Shown in pieces: positions 44,389 to 53,142 of a DNA stretch of 64,000 bases (the first letter of the stretch is position 1; each line of letters opens with the position of its first letter). This stretch comes from an uncultured Lachnospiraceae bacterium (GTDB lineage: Bacteria; Bacillota; Clostridia; Lachnospirales; Lachnospiraceae): positions 40,753 through 104,752 of the forward strand of contig CAJUMV010000007.1 in assembly GCA_910587715.1 (NCBI GenBank), written 5' to 3'. The position numbers and the translations under genes are program-made. The notes below the pieces were generated by a model that ran no database searches, was not told where the DNA came from, and worked only from the letters and a program-made list of their open reading frames with translations.

Positions 44389-45105
44389 ATGGGATATTAT
44401 GGGTATGGAATGGGATATTATTTTGACCCGACTTACTTTCTGGTTCTGATTGGGGCGGTGCTTTGTCTGTGGGCGCAGGCGAGGGTCAGTTCCACTTACA
44501 ATAAGTTTTCCAGAGTGCAGAGCCGGACAGGCATGACTGGCGCGCAGGCGGCGCAGAGAATCCTGCAGATGTCGGGGATTTATGACGTGCGGATTGAGCA
44601 TGTGGGCGGAAGCCTGACCGACCACTATGACCCGGCGCATAAGGTACTGCGGCTCTCGGATTCCGTGTACGGCTCCACTTCCGTGGCGGCAATCGGGGTG
44701 GCGGCGCATGAGTGCGGCCACGCGGTGCAGCACGACAAGGGCTATGCGCCCCTGAAAATCCGTTCGGCGCTTGTGCCGGCGGCAAATATCGGCTCCAAGG
44801 CGGGCATTCCACTCATTATTCTCGGTGCGATTCTGGGAATGAATCAGGTGTTGATACAGATTGGCATCTGGGTGTTCGCGCTTGCGGTACTCTTTCAGGT
44901 GGTGACTTTGCCAGTGGAGTTCAATGCGTCCGGCAGGGCGCTTGCCATGCTCGGAGATTACGGAATGCTGGAGCGGGACGAGACGGCGGGATGCCGGAAG
45001 GTGTTAAAGGCGGCGGCGCTCACTTATGTGGCGGCGGCAGCGTCGGCGATTTTGCAGCTGCTGCGGCTTGTGCTGCTGTTCGGCAACCGGCGGCGGGACG
45101 ATTGA
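44389..45105 (+). CDS. YugP-type membrane zinc metallopeptidase
   Basis: A 238-residue membrane protein of the YugP/neutral zinc metallopeptidase family. An N-terminal helix (~10-28) is followed by a region with SSTYNKFSRVQSRTGMTGAQAAQ and the zinc motif AAHECGHAVQH (HExxH). Two helices lie near 130-170 and another near 205-228. It is probably a membrane protease of unknown substrate. The Tyr/Gly-rich start (MGYYGYGMGYYFDP) is notable. The ATG at 44389 is chosen because the AAAGGA directly abuts the earlier ATGs. This gene is commonly inserted between fmt and rsmB in Clostridia. Confidence 0.85.
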   Translation: MGYYGYGMGYYFDPTYFLVLIGAVLCLWAQARVSSTYNKFSRVQSRTGMTGAQAAQRILQMSGIYDVRIEHVGGSLTDHYDPAHKVLRLSDSVYGSTSVAAIGVAAHECGHAVQHDKGYAPLKIRSALVPAANIGSKAGIPLIILGAILGMNQVLIQIGIWVFALAVLFQVVTLPVEFNASGRALAMLGDYGMLERDETAGCRKVLKAAALTYVAAAASAILQLLRLVLLFGNRRRDD

Positions 45106-45195
45106 TTATACGGCAGAGTCGGAAACGAATGTGGGGCAGGCAGAGGGCGGATGCGATATCGCCTGCAGTGAGACGATAGACAGGAGTACAGGAAC

Positions 45196-46548
45196 GTGGC
45201 ACAGATGAATACACGGGAAATCGTTCTGGATATTCTGCTGGAGCTGGCGGGGCAGACAGAATACAGCAATGTCCTGATTGGGGCGGCGCTTGACAAATAC
45301 GACTATCTGGACAGCAGGGAAAAGGCTTTTATCAAGCGGGTCAGCGAGGGAACCATTGAGAGAAGGCTTTTTCTGGATTATGTGCTGGACCAATATTCGA
45401 AAACACCTGTTATGAAAATGAAGCCGCTCATCAGGGAGCTTTTGCGCATGAGTGTGTACCAGCTTTTCTTCATGGAGCATATTCCGGCGGCGGCAGTCTG
45501 CAACGAGGCGGTGAAGCTCGCGAAAAAGCGCAGGTTCCAGAACCTGCAGGGATATGTAAACGGGGTGCTCAGAAACATTGCCAGAGGGCGGGAACACATT
45601 GCCTTGCCTGACAGGCAGACAAATCCCGCCGCCTTTTTGTCCGTGCGCTATTCCATGCCGCTCTGGCTCGTTACACATTTTACGGAAAATTACGGCGAGG
45701 AGACTTGTGAAAAGATTCTGAGCGCCTATCTGGAGAGAGGGGCTGTGAGCGTCCGGCTGGACGAGCGGCTTTCTAAAAAGGAGCGGGAAGAACTGATCGC
45801 CGCATGGGAAAAAGAAGGGGTGAAGGTAAGGAAGCATCCGTATCTGCCCTATGCGCTCGGGCTGGAGGGCGTGTCCGGCGTTCGTATGCTTGCCGGATAC
45901 CGGGAAGGAAAGTTTGCGGTGCAGGATGTCAGCTCCATGCTGGTGGTGGAGGCGGCGGGGATTCGTCCCAGGGACACGGTGATTGATGTCTGCGCGGCGC
46001 CCGGAGGCAAGGCGCTTCATGCGGCGGCGAAGCTGAACGGTACGGGCAAGGTCATTGCCTGTGACGTGAGCGGCTGTAAGACAGATAAGATTGAAGAAAA
46101 CCGCGCCCGCCTCGGCATGGAGAATGTGTCCGTGCGGGTGCAGGATGCCAGAGAGCGGGACGATTCTCTTGTGGGAAAGGCAGATGTTCTGCTGGCGGAT
46201 GTGCCGTGCTCGGGGCTTGGCGTGAACGGTCATAAGCAGGATATCAAGTACCGGGTGACCAAGGCGTCTCTGGAAGAAATCCAGGTGTTACAGAAAGAAA
46301 TAATAACTAATGTTATTGATTATATCAGACCCGGAGGCATTCTGATGTACAGCACCTGTACCATAAATCCCGGGGAGAACGAAGAGATGGCGGCATGGAT
46401 TCGGGAAACCTTTGCGCTGGAGCCGGTGAGCATGAAGGAGCTGCTTCCTGACGTGCTTGCAGGAGAGGAGAAGCAGGGAATGCTGCAGCTTTTGCCGGGG
46501 GTCCATGAGACGGACGGTTTTTTTCTGGCGAAGTTTCGGAAGAAGTAG
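45196..46548 (+). CDS. rsmB: 16S rRNA (cytosine(967)-C(5))-methyltransferase RsmB
   Basis: A ~450-residue enzyme. The N-terminal ~140 residues are NusB-like (REIVLDILLELA, then IPAAAVCNEAVKLAKK). The methyltransferase domain has the SAM-binding VCAAPGGKALHAA, the DVPCSGLG motif with the first Cys, and STCTINPGENE with the catalytic Cys. The start is either GTG 45196 (CAGGAG nine bases upstream) or ATG 45205; the former is given. The order fmt-rsmB-rlmN-prpC-prkC-rsgA matches Bacillus. Confidence 0.93.
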   Translation: MAQMNTREIVLDILLELAGQTEYSNVLIGAALDKYDYLDSREKAFIKRVSEGTIERRLFLDYVLDQYSKTPVMKMKPLIRELLRMSVYQLFFMEHIPAAAVCNEAVKLAKKRRFQNLQGYVNGVLRNIARGREHIALPDRQTNPAAFLSVRYSMPLWLVTHFTENYGEETCEKILSAYLERGAVSVRLDERLSKKEREELIAAWEKEGVKVRKHPYLPYALGLEGVSGVRMLAGYREGKFAVQDVSSMLVVEAAGIRPRDTVIDVCAAPGGKALHAAAKLNGTGKVIACDVSGCKTDKIEENRARLGMENVSVRVQDARERDDSLVGKADVLLADVPCSGLGVNGHKQDIKYRVTKASLEEIQVLQKEIITNVIDYIRPGGILMYSTCTINPGENEEMAAWIRETFALEPVSMKELLPDVLAGEEKQGMLQLLPGVHETDGFFLAKFRKK

Positions 46549-46634
46549 CCCCGGGTTTCGGTGAAGGAAAAAGAGCCGGGTTTAAGAGACGCAGAATCCG
46601 GCATAAGAGAAGGAACAGAGAGAAAGCATAGAGG

Positions 46635-47663
46635 ATGGAAAAGAAGGATATCAAGTCCCTCACGCTGGCGGAATTGAAAGAGGAAATGGCAGCGCTCGGG
46701 GAAAAGCCCTTCCGGGCGGTACAGCTTTACGAATGGATGCACAGAAAACTTTCCCGCAGTTTTGAGGAAATGACGAACATTCCTGCGGCTATGAAAGCGA
46801 AATGTGGGGAAAGCTATCAGTATACGGCGTTAAAGACGGCGGCGGTGCAGGAGTCCGCCATAGACGGTACGAAAAAATACCTGTTTGCGCTCTCCGACGG
46901 CAATATGGTGGAGAGCGTATGGATGCGCTATAAGCACGGCAATTCGGTCTGCATTTCCTCGCAGGTGGGATGCCGCATGGGGTGCCGCTTCTGCGCTTCC
47001 ACGCTGGACGGGCTGGTGCGGAATCTGACGCCGTCGGAAATGCTTGACCAGATATACGCCATTACTTTGGAGACGGGAGAGCGGGTTTCCAACGTGGTGG
47101 TAATGGGGAGCGGGGAGCCGCTTGACAATTACGACAATCTCCTGCGGTTCCTTGCGCTGCTGACAGATGAGAACGGGCTGCATATCAGCCAGCGCAGCGT
47201 GACCGTTTCCACCTGCGGCATCGTGCCCATGATGCGGGAACTGGCGAAAGAGAAACTGCAGATTACGCTTGCCTTGTCGCTCCATGCGGCGACGGATGAA
47301 AAGCGGCGGGAGCTGATGCCCATCGCCAATCAGTATACGCTTGCGGAGCTGATGGAATGCTGCGCTTCCTATTTTGAACAGACCGGACGGCGGATTACCT
47401 TCGAGTACAGTCTGGTAAAGGATGTCAACGACACGAGGAAGGATGCGGAGACGCTGGCGGCGCTGATTCGGGGGTTAAACTGCCATGTGAATCTGATTCC
47501 CGTAAATCCCGTCAAAGAAAGGGCTTATGTGCAGTCAGAGAAAAAGGCGGTGGAGAGTTTTGCCGCGCTTCTTGCGAAAAAGGGGATTAACGCCACCGTC
47601 CGCCGGGAGATGGGCAGGGATATCGACGGCGCCTGCGGTCAGCTCAGACGGCGGTTCCTTTAA
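46635..47663 (+). CDS. rlmN: Dual-specificity RNA methyltransferase RlmN (radical SAM)
   Basis: A 342-residue enzyme that methylates C2 of adenosine 2503 in 23S rRNA and A37 in some tRNAs. An N-terminal helical domain (FRAVQLYEWMHRK) precedes the radical SAM motif CRMGCRFCAST (Cx3Cx2C) near residue 115. MGSGEPLDNYDN and the SLHAATDEKRRELMP segment follow. The conserved methyl-carrying Cys is expected near residue 335 (GACGQLRRR). The length is normal; the RBS is weak. Confidence 0.95.
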   Translation: MEKKDIKSLTLAELKEEMAALGEKPFRAVQLYEWMHRKLSRSFEEMTNIPAAMKAKCGESYQYTALKTAAVQESAIDGTKKYLFALSDGNMVESVWMRYKHGNSVCISSQVGCRMGCRFCASTLDGLVRNLTPSEMLDQIYAITLETGERVSNVVVMGSGEPLDNYDNLLRFLALLTDENGLHISQRSVTVSTCGIVPMMRELAKEKLQITLALSLHAATDEKRRELMPIANQYTLAELMECCASYFEQTGRRITFEYSLVKDVNDTRKDAETLAALIRGLNCHVNLIPVNPVKERAYVQSEKKAVESFAALLAKKGINATVRREMGRDIDGACGQLRRRFL

Positions 47664-47745
47664 TCTATTTGCTTTTTTGCAGGGAATATGCTAACATGGG
47701 TAATTGGTAAAATATGCAAATAATTGCTAAACGGAGGAAAAAGCC

Positions 47746-48492
47746 GTGCTAAGGTCTTATGCGCTGACAGATATCGGGCGAAGAAGACAATTAAATCAGG
47801 ATTATATTTATTGCAGCGAGACGCCGCTCGGGAATCTGCCCAATCTCTTTATTGTGGCGGACGGTATGGGCGGTCATAAGGCAGGCGATTACGCTTCCGA
47901 CTTAGCGGTGGAGACAGTGGTTGCGGAAGTGAAGGCATCCTTTGAGAAGAGTCCGGAAAAGATATTGAACCATGCGATTTCTAAGGCAAACGAGATTTTG
48001 CGCAAGCGCGCTAGTGAAGACTTTGCCTTAAGCGGCATGGGAACGACGTTTGTCGCGGCGACCTGTATCGGACGCTTTCTGGAAGTGGCGAACGTGGGAG
48101 ACAGCAGGCTCTATGTGATCAGCGATGAGATTGAGCAGATTACAGAGGACCATTCGCTTGTGGAAGAGATGGTCCGGATGGGCGGAATCGGTCGGGAGGA
48201 AGCAAGAAACCACCCGGATAAAAACATCATTACCCGCGCGGTAGGAGCGAGGGATGATGTGGAGGTTGATTTTTTCAATCGGGAATTGCAGACAGGAGAT
48301 ATGGTTTTACTTTGTTCGGATGGTTTGACTAACATGGTGGACGACGAGACGATATGCCGGATTCTGAAAAACGGCAAAAGCCTCAGGGACAGGGTAGAAG
48401 AACTGGTAGAGACCGCCAACGCAAACGGCGGCAGAGACAATATATCGGTAATCGTTATCGAACCGTTAGCAGACGAGGTAGAACATGATTAA
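47746..48492 (+). CDS. prpC: PP2C-type serine/threonine phosphatase (PrpC/Stp)
   Basis: A 248-residue metal-dependent phosphatase starting with GTG after GGAGG. Family motifs are TDIGRRRQLNQDY, VADGMGGHKAGDYAS with the metal Asp, SGMGTTFVAA, VGDSRLY, LLCSDGLTNMV and GGRDNISVIV. It reverses phosphorylation by the kinase encoded next (8-base overlap), the classic PrpC-PrkC pair that tunes cell wall and dormancy responses. Confidence 0.95.
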   Translation: MLRSYALTDIGRRRQLNQDYIYCSETPLGNLPNLFIVADGMGGHKAGDYASDLAVETVVAEVKASFEKSPEKILNHAISKANEILRKRASEDFALSGMGTTFVAATCIGRFLEVANVGDSRLYVISDEIEQITEDHSLVEEMVRMGGIGREEARNHPDKNIITRAVGARDDVEVDFFNRELQTGDMVLLCSDGLTNMVDDETICRILKNGKSLRDRVEELVETANANGGRDNISVIVIEPLADEVEHD

Positions 48493-50593
48493 GATTGGAA
48501 TGATGATTGCCGACCGGTATGAGATTCTGGAAAAGATCGGTACCGGCGGCATGTCGGATGTATATAAAGCAAAAGACCATAAGCTGAACCGTTTCGTGGC
48601 GGTGAAGGTTTTAAAGCAGGAATTTAGTGAAAATGCGAATTTTGTGTCCAAGTTCCGTATTGAGGCGCAGGCGGCGGCGGGACTGATGCACCCCAATATC
48701 GTCAACGTTTATGACGTGGGCGAGGAGGGGGAGAACCATTACATCGTCATGGAGCTGGTGGAGGGAATCACCCTCAAGAAATATATCGAGAAGAAGGCGC
48801 GGCTTTCCGTCAAGGAGGCGGTGAGTATCGCTATTCAGGTTTCCATGGGAATTGAGGCGGCGCACAACAACCACATTATTCACAGGGATATCAAGCCGCA
48901 GAATATCATTATCTCGAAAGAAGGCAAGGTAAAGGTGACGGATTTCGGCATCGCCAAGGCTGCCACCAGCAATACCATTACCTCCAACGTTATGGGAAGC
49001 GTGCATTACACCTCGCCGGAGCAGGCAAGGGGCGGCTACAGCGACGAGAAGAGCGATATCTATTCGCTGGGCGTTACCATGTTTGAGATGCTGACGGGCA
49101 GAGTGCCCTTTAACGGGGAAACCACGGTAGCCATAGCGATCAAGCATATTCAGGAAGAGTTTCCCTCACCAAGGGATTACGTGCCGGAAATACCGGTCTG
49201 TGTGGAGCAGATTGTCTTTAAGTGCTGCCAGAAAAGCCCAGACAGGAGATATCAGTCCATGTCTGAGCTGATTGTGGATTTAAAGCAGTCGTTAATCAGC
49301 CCGGATGAGGATTTTGTCAAGGTGGCTGACCCGGACGAGGAAGCGTCTACTCGTATGATTACCGACAAGGATATGGTGCAGATTAAGCGTCAGTCGGAGA
49401 ACCGGGATTCCATGGATGAGGCAATGCGCCTAAAGAAGGATGTCAGGGACAGGGAGCGCGTGCGCTCCTATGAAGAGGATGAGGACGAGGATTGGGAGGA
49501 CGACGAGGAGGACTACGATCCCAAGATGGAGAAGATTACCACCATACTGGCGGTGGTGGCGGCGCTGCTGATTGGCTGTATTTTGATTTTTATTGTCGGC
49601 AGGGCGATGGGCGTCTTTAGTTTTGACGGACAAAGGTCGCAGGAGAATCAGGAACAGGAGACGGAGCAGGTGGAGATGATCCGCGTGGTCGGTATGCATG
49701 TGGATGAAGCGAAGCGTAAGCTGCTCGAGCTGGAATTGTCGCCGGAGATTAAATATGAGGAGAACAGCTCTTACGACGCGGGGACGGTGCTCCGTGCCAG
49801 CGTGCAGGATGGGCTGATGATAGATAAAGGAACCACGATTGTGCTCACGGTGGCGGAAGCCGCGGAGGGTGTGGAAGTTCCCGACGCAGCCGGGAAATCC
49901 CAGACGGAAGCGACCTCAATTTTGGAGAAGGAAGGCTTTGTGGTAAATGTGGTGGAGAGCCCTGACCCGCAGGTGGAGAAAGGGATTGTCATTTCCCAGT
50001 CACCGGAAGCGGGAACCACGGCGTCCGCAGGCTCCAGTATTACCATCCGCGTCAGTCGGGGAGCGGATGACAATAAGGTCAGGGTGCCAGATTTGATGGG
50101 CATGGAGGAAATGGATGCGACGGTCAGTCTGACGGAGATTGGTCTTACCGTTGGCAATGTGACCGAGACGCCCCATGAGGATGCGTCCCTTACGGGCAAG
50201 GTGTGCTATCAGAGCTACTCGGTCGGTTCCTATGTGGATAAAGGCACGCCGGTAGACTTGCGGATCAGCACAGGACCTTCCCAGACGACTTATAAATATG
50301 CGGAAGGGATTACCGCGCCAACGGAGGAGCCTTCCTACCAGAGCGGGATGTTGGTGACGGTGACGCTCACTGCGGATGATGGCACACAGCTTTTAAATAC
50401 AGAGACGACTACGTTTCCGATTGGGGGTAGTTACACGAATCTTAAGTCTCCTACGGGCACGATCCGCTATAGCTTCATGGTGCAGACGGAGCCAACCACA
50501 ATCACGAATCCAGAGACCGGTGAGACGACGACCGAGGGCGGCGGGACGGAGACTAAGACGGTGGAGAGAAAGGTGAACTTCACGGAAGAATAA
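48485..50593 (+). CDS. prkC: Ser/Thr protein kinase with PASTA repeats (PrkC/PknB type)
   Basis: A 702-residue membrane kinase. The Hanks-type kinase domain (~1-270) has IGTGGMSDVY, the catalytic Lys in VAVKVLK, HRDIKPQNI and DFGIAKA. A juxtamembrane stretch becomes strongly acidic around 318-342, then a single helix (~355-377). Outside are about three PASTA repeats (IRVVGMHVDEAKRKLLELEL, VEVPDAAGKSQTEATSILEK and VRVPDLMGMEEMDATVSL), followed by a Thr-rich ~130-residue tail. PASTA domains bind muropeptides and couple wall state to phosphorylation. rsgA follows after three bases. Confidence 0.95.
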   Translation: MIKIGMMIADRYEILEKIGTGGMSDVYKAKDHKLNRFVAVKVLKQEFSENANFVSKFRIEAQAAAGLMHPNIVNVYDVGEEGENHYIVMELVEGITLKKYIEKKARLSVKEAVSIAIQVSMGIEAAHNNHIIHRDIKPQNIIISKEGKVKVTDFGIAKAATSNTITSNVMGSVHYTSPEQARGGYSDEKSDIYSLGVTMFEMLTGRVPFNGETTVAIAIKHIQEEFPSPRDYVPEIPVCVEQIVFKCCQKSPDRRYQSMSELIVDLKQSLISPDEDFVKVADPDEEASTRMITDKDMVQIKRQSENRDSMDEAMRLKKDVRDRERVRSYEEDEDEDWEDDEEDYDPKMEKITTILAVVAALLIGCILIFIVGRAMGVFSFDGQRSQENQEQETEQVEMIRVVGMHVDEAKRKLLELELSPEIKYEENSSYDAGTVLRASVQDGLMIDKGTTIVLTVAEAAEGVEVPDAAGKSQTEATSILEKEGFVVNVVESPDPQVEKGIVISQSPEAGTTASAGSSITIRVSRGADDNKVRVPDLMGMEEMDATVSLTEIGLTVGNVTETPHEDASLTGKVCYQSYSVGSYVDKGTPVDLRISTGPSQTTYKYAEGITAPTEEPSYQSGMLVTVTLTADDGTQLLNTETTTFPIGGSYTNLKSPTGTIRYSFMVQTEPTTITNPETGETTTEGGGTETKTVERKVNFTEE

Positions 50594-50596
50594 CGC

Positions 50597-51475
50597 ATGG
50601 TTGGGAAAATTATGAAAGGGATTGCCGGGTTCTACTATGTGCATGTGGAGGGGCGCGGCGTCTATGAGTGCAAGGCAAAGGGAATATTCAGAAAAGAGGG
50701 AATCAAGCCTCTGGTCGGGGACAACGTCGAGATGGACGTGCTGGACGATGCGGAAATGCTCGGAAATATCCGGGAGATTCTGCCGCGGAAAAGTGCGCTT
50801 CTAAGACCGGCGGTGGCAAATGTGGATCAGGCTTTGATTCTCTTTGCGATCGTGAAACCAAATCCGAACTTTAATCTGCTGGACCGTTTCCTGATTCGCA
50901 TGGAGCAGCAGAAGCTCCCGACAATCATCTGCTTTAACAAAGAAGATATCGCGTCTCCGGAAGAGAAGGCGGCGCTTTGCAAGTCGTATGAGACATGCGG
51001 ATATCAGGTGTTATTTATAAGCGTTTTGGAAAACAGGGGACTGGATCAGGTGAGAGAGCTGCTGGCAGGAAAGACGACCGCGCTGGCAGGTCCGAGCGGA
51101 GTCGGCAAGTCCTCCCTGATCAATCAGCTTTCGCCTGCCACACAGATGGAGACAGGGGAAATCAGCGAGAAAATCAAACGGGGCAGGCATACCACCAGAC
51201 ATTCAGAAATCATTGCGCTGGGGGACGGCACTTATATCATGGATACGCCGGGCTTTACCTCCCTCGATATGCCGGATATCACGAAGGAGGAGCTTGGCGG
51301 GTATTATCTGGAGTTTCGTGCCTACGAGCCGTACTGTAAGTTCCGTGGCTGCTCCCACTTAAGCGAGCCGGACTGCAAGGTGAAAGAGGCTGTGGAGGCG
51401 GGGAAGATCAGCCGGGTGCGGTATGAGAATTATACGGTGCTGTATAGGGAGTTGAAGGAGAGCAGGCGGTATTGA
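50597..51475 (+). CDS. rsgA: Ribosome small subunit GTPase RsgA
   Basis: A 292-residue circularly permuted GTPase that checks maturation of the 30S subunit. The N-terminal OB fold (GIAGFYYVHVEGRGVYECKAKG) is followed by the G domain in order G4 (CFNKEDI), G1 (AGPSGVGKSSLINQL) and G3 (DTPGFTS). A C-terminal zinc site follows (CKFRGCSHLSEPDC, then a downstream Cys/His region). In many Firmicutes rpe follows; here it does not, and a toxin-antitoxin locus comes next. Confidence 0.95.
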   Translation: MVGKIMKGIAGFYYVHVEGRGVYECKAKGIFRKEGIKPLVGDNVEMDVLDDAEMLGNIREILPRKSALLRPAVANVDQALILFAIVKPNPNFNLLDRFLIRMEQQKLPTIICFNKEDIASPEEKAALCKSYETCGYQVLFISVLENRGLDQVRELLAGKTTALAGPSGVGKSSLINQLSPATQMETGEISEKIKRGRHTTRHSEIIALGDGTYIMDTPGFTSLDMPDITKEELGGYYLEFRAYEPYCKFRGCSHLSEPDCKVKEAVEAGKISRVRYENYTVLYRELKESRRY

Positions 51476-51515
51476 TAAGGAAATTCCTTATCAGAAAATG
51501 ATGAGGAGTTTTTTT
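51473..51515 (+). terminator. Palindrome and T-tract after rsgA
   Basis: TGATAAGGAA (51473-51482) faces its complement (51484-51493), beginning in the rsgA stop codon. A T7 run lies at 51509-51515. It is probably the operon end, though the loop is tight and the T run sits 15 bases away. Confidence 0.45.
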
Positions 51516-51552
51516 ATTGAAAAAGAAGGGCACAGTGACCCACATATTTCAC

Positions 51553-51600
51553 GTCAATAACTTTTGAGTTATTGACCTTTTGATAACTTTGAGGTATACT
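51553..51600 (+). promoter_or_regulatory. Toxin-antitoxin promoter with overlapping palindromic operator
   Basis: A perfect 10-bp inverted repeat GTCAATAACT/AGTTATTGAC (51553-51562 and 51567-51576, 4-base spacer) overlaps the -35 box TTGACC (51572-51577). The -10 TATACT (51595-51600) is 17 bases further. ATAACTTTTGAG within the palindrome is partly repeated as ATAACTTTGAG at 51583-51593. This layout suits autorepression by the antitoxin or toxin-antitoxin complex. Confidence 0.8.
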
Positions 51601-51629
51601 TCATTTATAACAGTAGGAGGAAAATAAAT

Positions 51630-51995
51630 TTGTACGAGATTTATTTTTATAAAGATAAAAACGGAAAAGAGCCGGTAAAAGATTATATAGCAGGACTGGC
51701 GGCAAAGAATGATAAAGATAGCCGGATAAAGTTGAATAAAATTATGGATTATGTAAAAACCCTTAGTGAATATGGGACGAGAGCAGGGGAGCCGTATATA
51801 AAGCATGTTGATGGGGATATATGGGAATTGCGACCACTGCGAGACAGAATATTATTTGCTGCATGGGACGGCAGCGGTTTTGTCCTGCTACATGTTTTTA
51901 TGAAGCGAACACAAAAAACTCCGTTGAGGGAAATGGAGCGGGCAAAACGGAATTTGGCTGATTATCAAGGGAGGAAGCATCATGAGGACAAATAA
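51630..51995 (+). CDS. HigB/RelE-type toxin (Gp49-like)
   Basis: A 121-residue basic protein of the RelE/HigB (phage Gp49-like) type. Features are YEIYFYKDKNGKEPVKDYI at the start, the central WELRPLRDRILFAAW with the conserved Arg residues, and FVLLHVFMKRTQKTP ending in a basic helix (EMERAKRNLADY). Such toxins cut mRNA on the ribosome. The start is TTG with AGGAGG nine bases upstream. It overlaps the antitoxin gene by 14 bases; the toxin-first order is typical of HigBA. Confidence 0.88.
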   Translation: MYEIYFYKDKNGKEPVKDYIAGLAAKNDKDSRIKLNKIMDYVKTLSEYGTRAGEPYIKHVDGDIWELRPLRDRILFAAWDGSGFVLLHVFMKRTQKTPLREMERAKRNLADYQGRKHHEDK

Positions 51996-52344
51996 AGAAT
52001 ATTCACAAGCGATAACACAGGCGAAAGAGAATCTGGTTGATTTAAACGAGCGGGGAGCGGATGCTGTCGGCGGGAATGCTCTGGAATTTATGGAAAGTAT
52101 TCTTACGCCGGATGAAATAGCGGAGAGCGAACTGAGGGTGTCTATTATTGGGGAATTGATAAAGGCAAGGCAGGAAAAGGGGATAAGTCAAAAAAAGCTG
52201 GAAGAGTTAAGCGGGGTTAAACAGCCTGTTATTGCAAGAATGGAAAAAGGCAGTACCAGCCCGCAGTTGGATACGATTTTGAAAGTACTGGCTCCTTTGG
52301 GAAAGACGTTAGCGGTTGTTCCGTTGGAAACGGGAAACAGATAG
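51982..52344 (+). CDS. HigA-type antitoxin with XRE helix-turn-helix
   Basis: A 120-residue protein. The C-terminal half is an XRE/Cro-type HTH (IKARQEKGISQKKLEELSGVKQPVIARMEKGSTSP described in parts: GISQKKLEELSGV then QPVIARMEKG). The N-terminal ~55 residues are a toxin-binding region. It would neutralise the preceding toxin and bind the palindrome at 51553-51576. GGGAGGAAGC before the ATG is a good RBS inside the toxin gene. Confidence 0.9.
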   Translation: MRTNKEYSQAITQAKENLVDLNERGADAVGGNALEFMESILTPDEIAESELRVSIIGELIKARQEKGISQKKLEELSGVKQPVIARMEKGSTSPQLDTILKVLAPLGKTLAVVPLETGNR

Positions 52345-52410
52345 AAACCCCACAATTATGAAAGGTGCAATTGTTTGGCGCAGAAGAATGATAAGTGAGC
52401 GAGATGAGCT

Positions 52411-53142
52411 ATGGATTTGGAAAGCTGTAAAGTCCTGATGATAGATGATGATGAGATGATAGCCACGGCTACTTCCGAATATTTCAATATGTTCGGTGTA
52501 AAGACTTCCTATGTGACAAGCTATGCCGATGCGGCAGCGTTTCTTGAAACACACGATGTCTCCCTGCTTTTGCTTGACATCAATCTCGGCGAAGAGTCAG
52601 GCTTCGATCTCTGCAGGAAGATACGGGAAAACTATGACCTGCCGATTTTCTTCATAAGTGCCAGAACAAGCGACGACGATGTGCTTATCGCGCTGAACAT
52701 AGGCGGTGATGATTATATCAAAAAGCCCTATACGTTAAGCGTCCTGCTCGCCAAGGTGAAAGCTGCCGTTTCAAGATACGACAGGACGCGGAATCCTGTG
52801 CACGATGTCGGAAATTTTCAGCAGAATGAGGACGGTCTTGTGAAGCTGACAGGCGAAGTGTACCTCAATACAAATATGCATAGGATCGTTGCGGACGGCA
52901 GGGAGATCACGCTCAAGGCGTTGGAATACAAGCTGCTGTATTACCTTTACACAAACAGGGGCAGGGTCGTTTCCAAGGACGATCTGCTCAGGGATGTGTG
53001 GGAGAACGCCTACATCAACGAGGGCACGATCGCCGTACATATTAGGCATCTGCGCGAAAAGATAGAAGCCGATCCCAGAGAACCGCATCTCATAAAAACT
53101 GTATGGGGTGTGGGCTACCTGATGGAAGAGACAGCGCTATGA
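52411..53142 (+). CDS. OmpR-family response regulator
   Basis: A 243-residue regulator. The receiver domain (1-~120) has the acidic pocket IDDDE, phospho-acceptor Asp56 (LLLLDINLG), a conserved Ser/Thr (FISAR) and Lys (YIKKPYT). The C-terminal winged helix is of OmpR/PhoB type (TLKALEYKLLYYLYTNRGRVVSKDDLL, seen as ALEYKLLYYLYTN then RHLREKIE and KTVWGVGYLM). The stop codon overlaps the sensor kinase start (ATGA). The RBS is poor. Likely target: the ABC transporter promoter at ~54461. Confidence 0.92.
   Translation: MDLESCKVLMIDDDEMIATATSEYFNMFGVKTSYVTSYADAAAFLETHDVSLLLLDINLGEESGFDLCRKIRENYDLPIFFISARTSDDDVLIALNIGGDDYIKKPYTLSVLLAKVKAAVSRYDRTRNPVHDVGNFQQNEDGLVKLTGEVYLNTNMHRIVADGREITLKALEYKLLYYLYTNRGRVVSKDDLLRDVWENAYINEGTIAVHIRHLREKIEADPREPHLIKTVWGVGYLMEETAL

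Noticed and set aside
45106..46233. 375-codon open frame antisense to rsmB
   Set aside because: Shadow of a well-supported methyltransferase gene; no RBS or recognisable motif.
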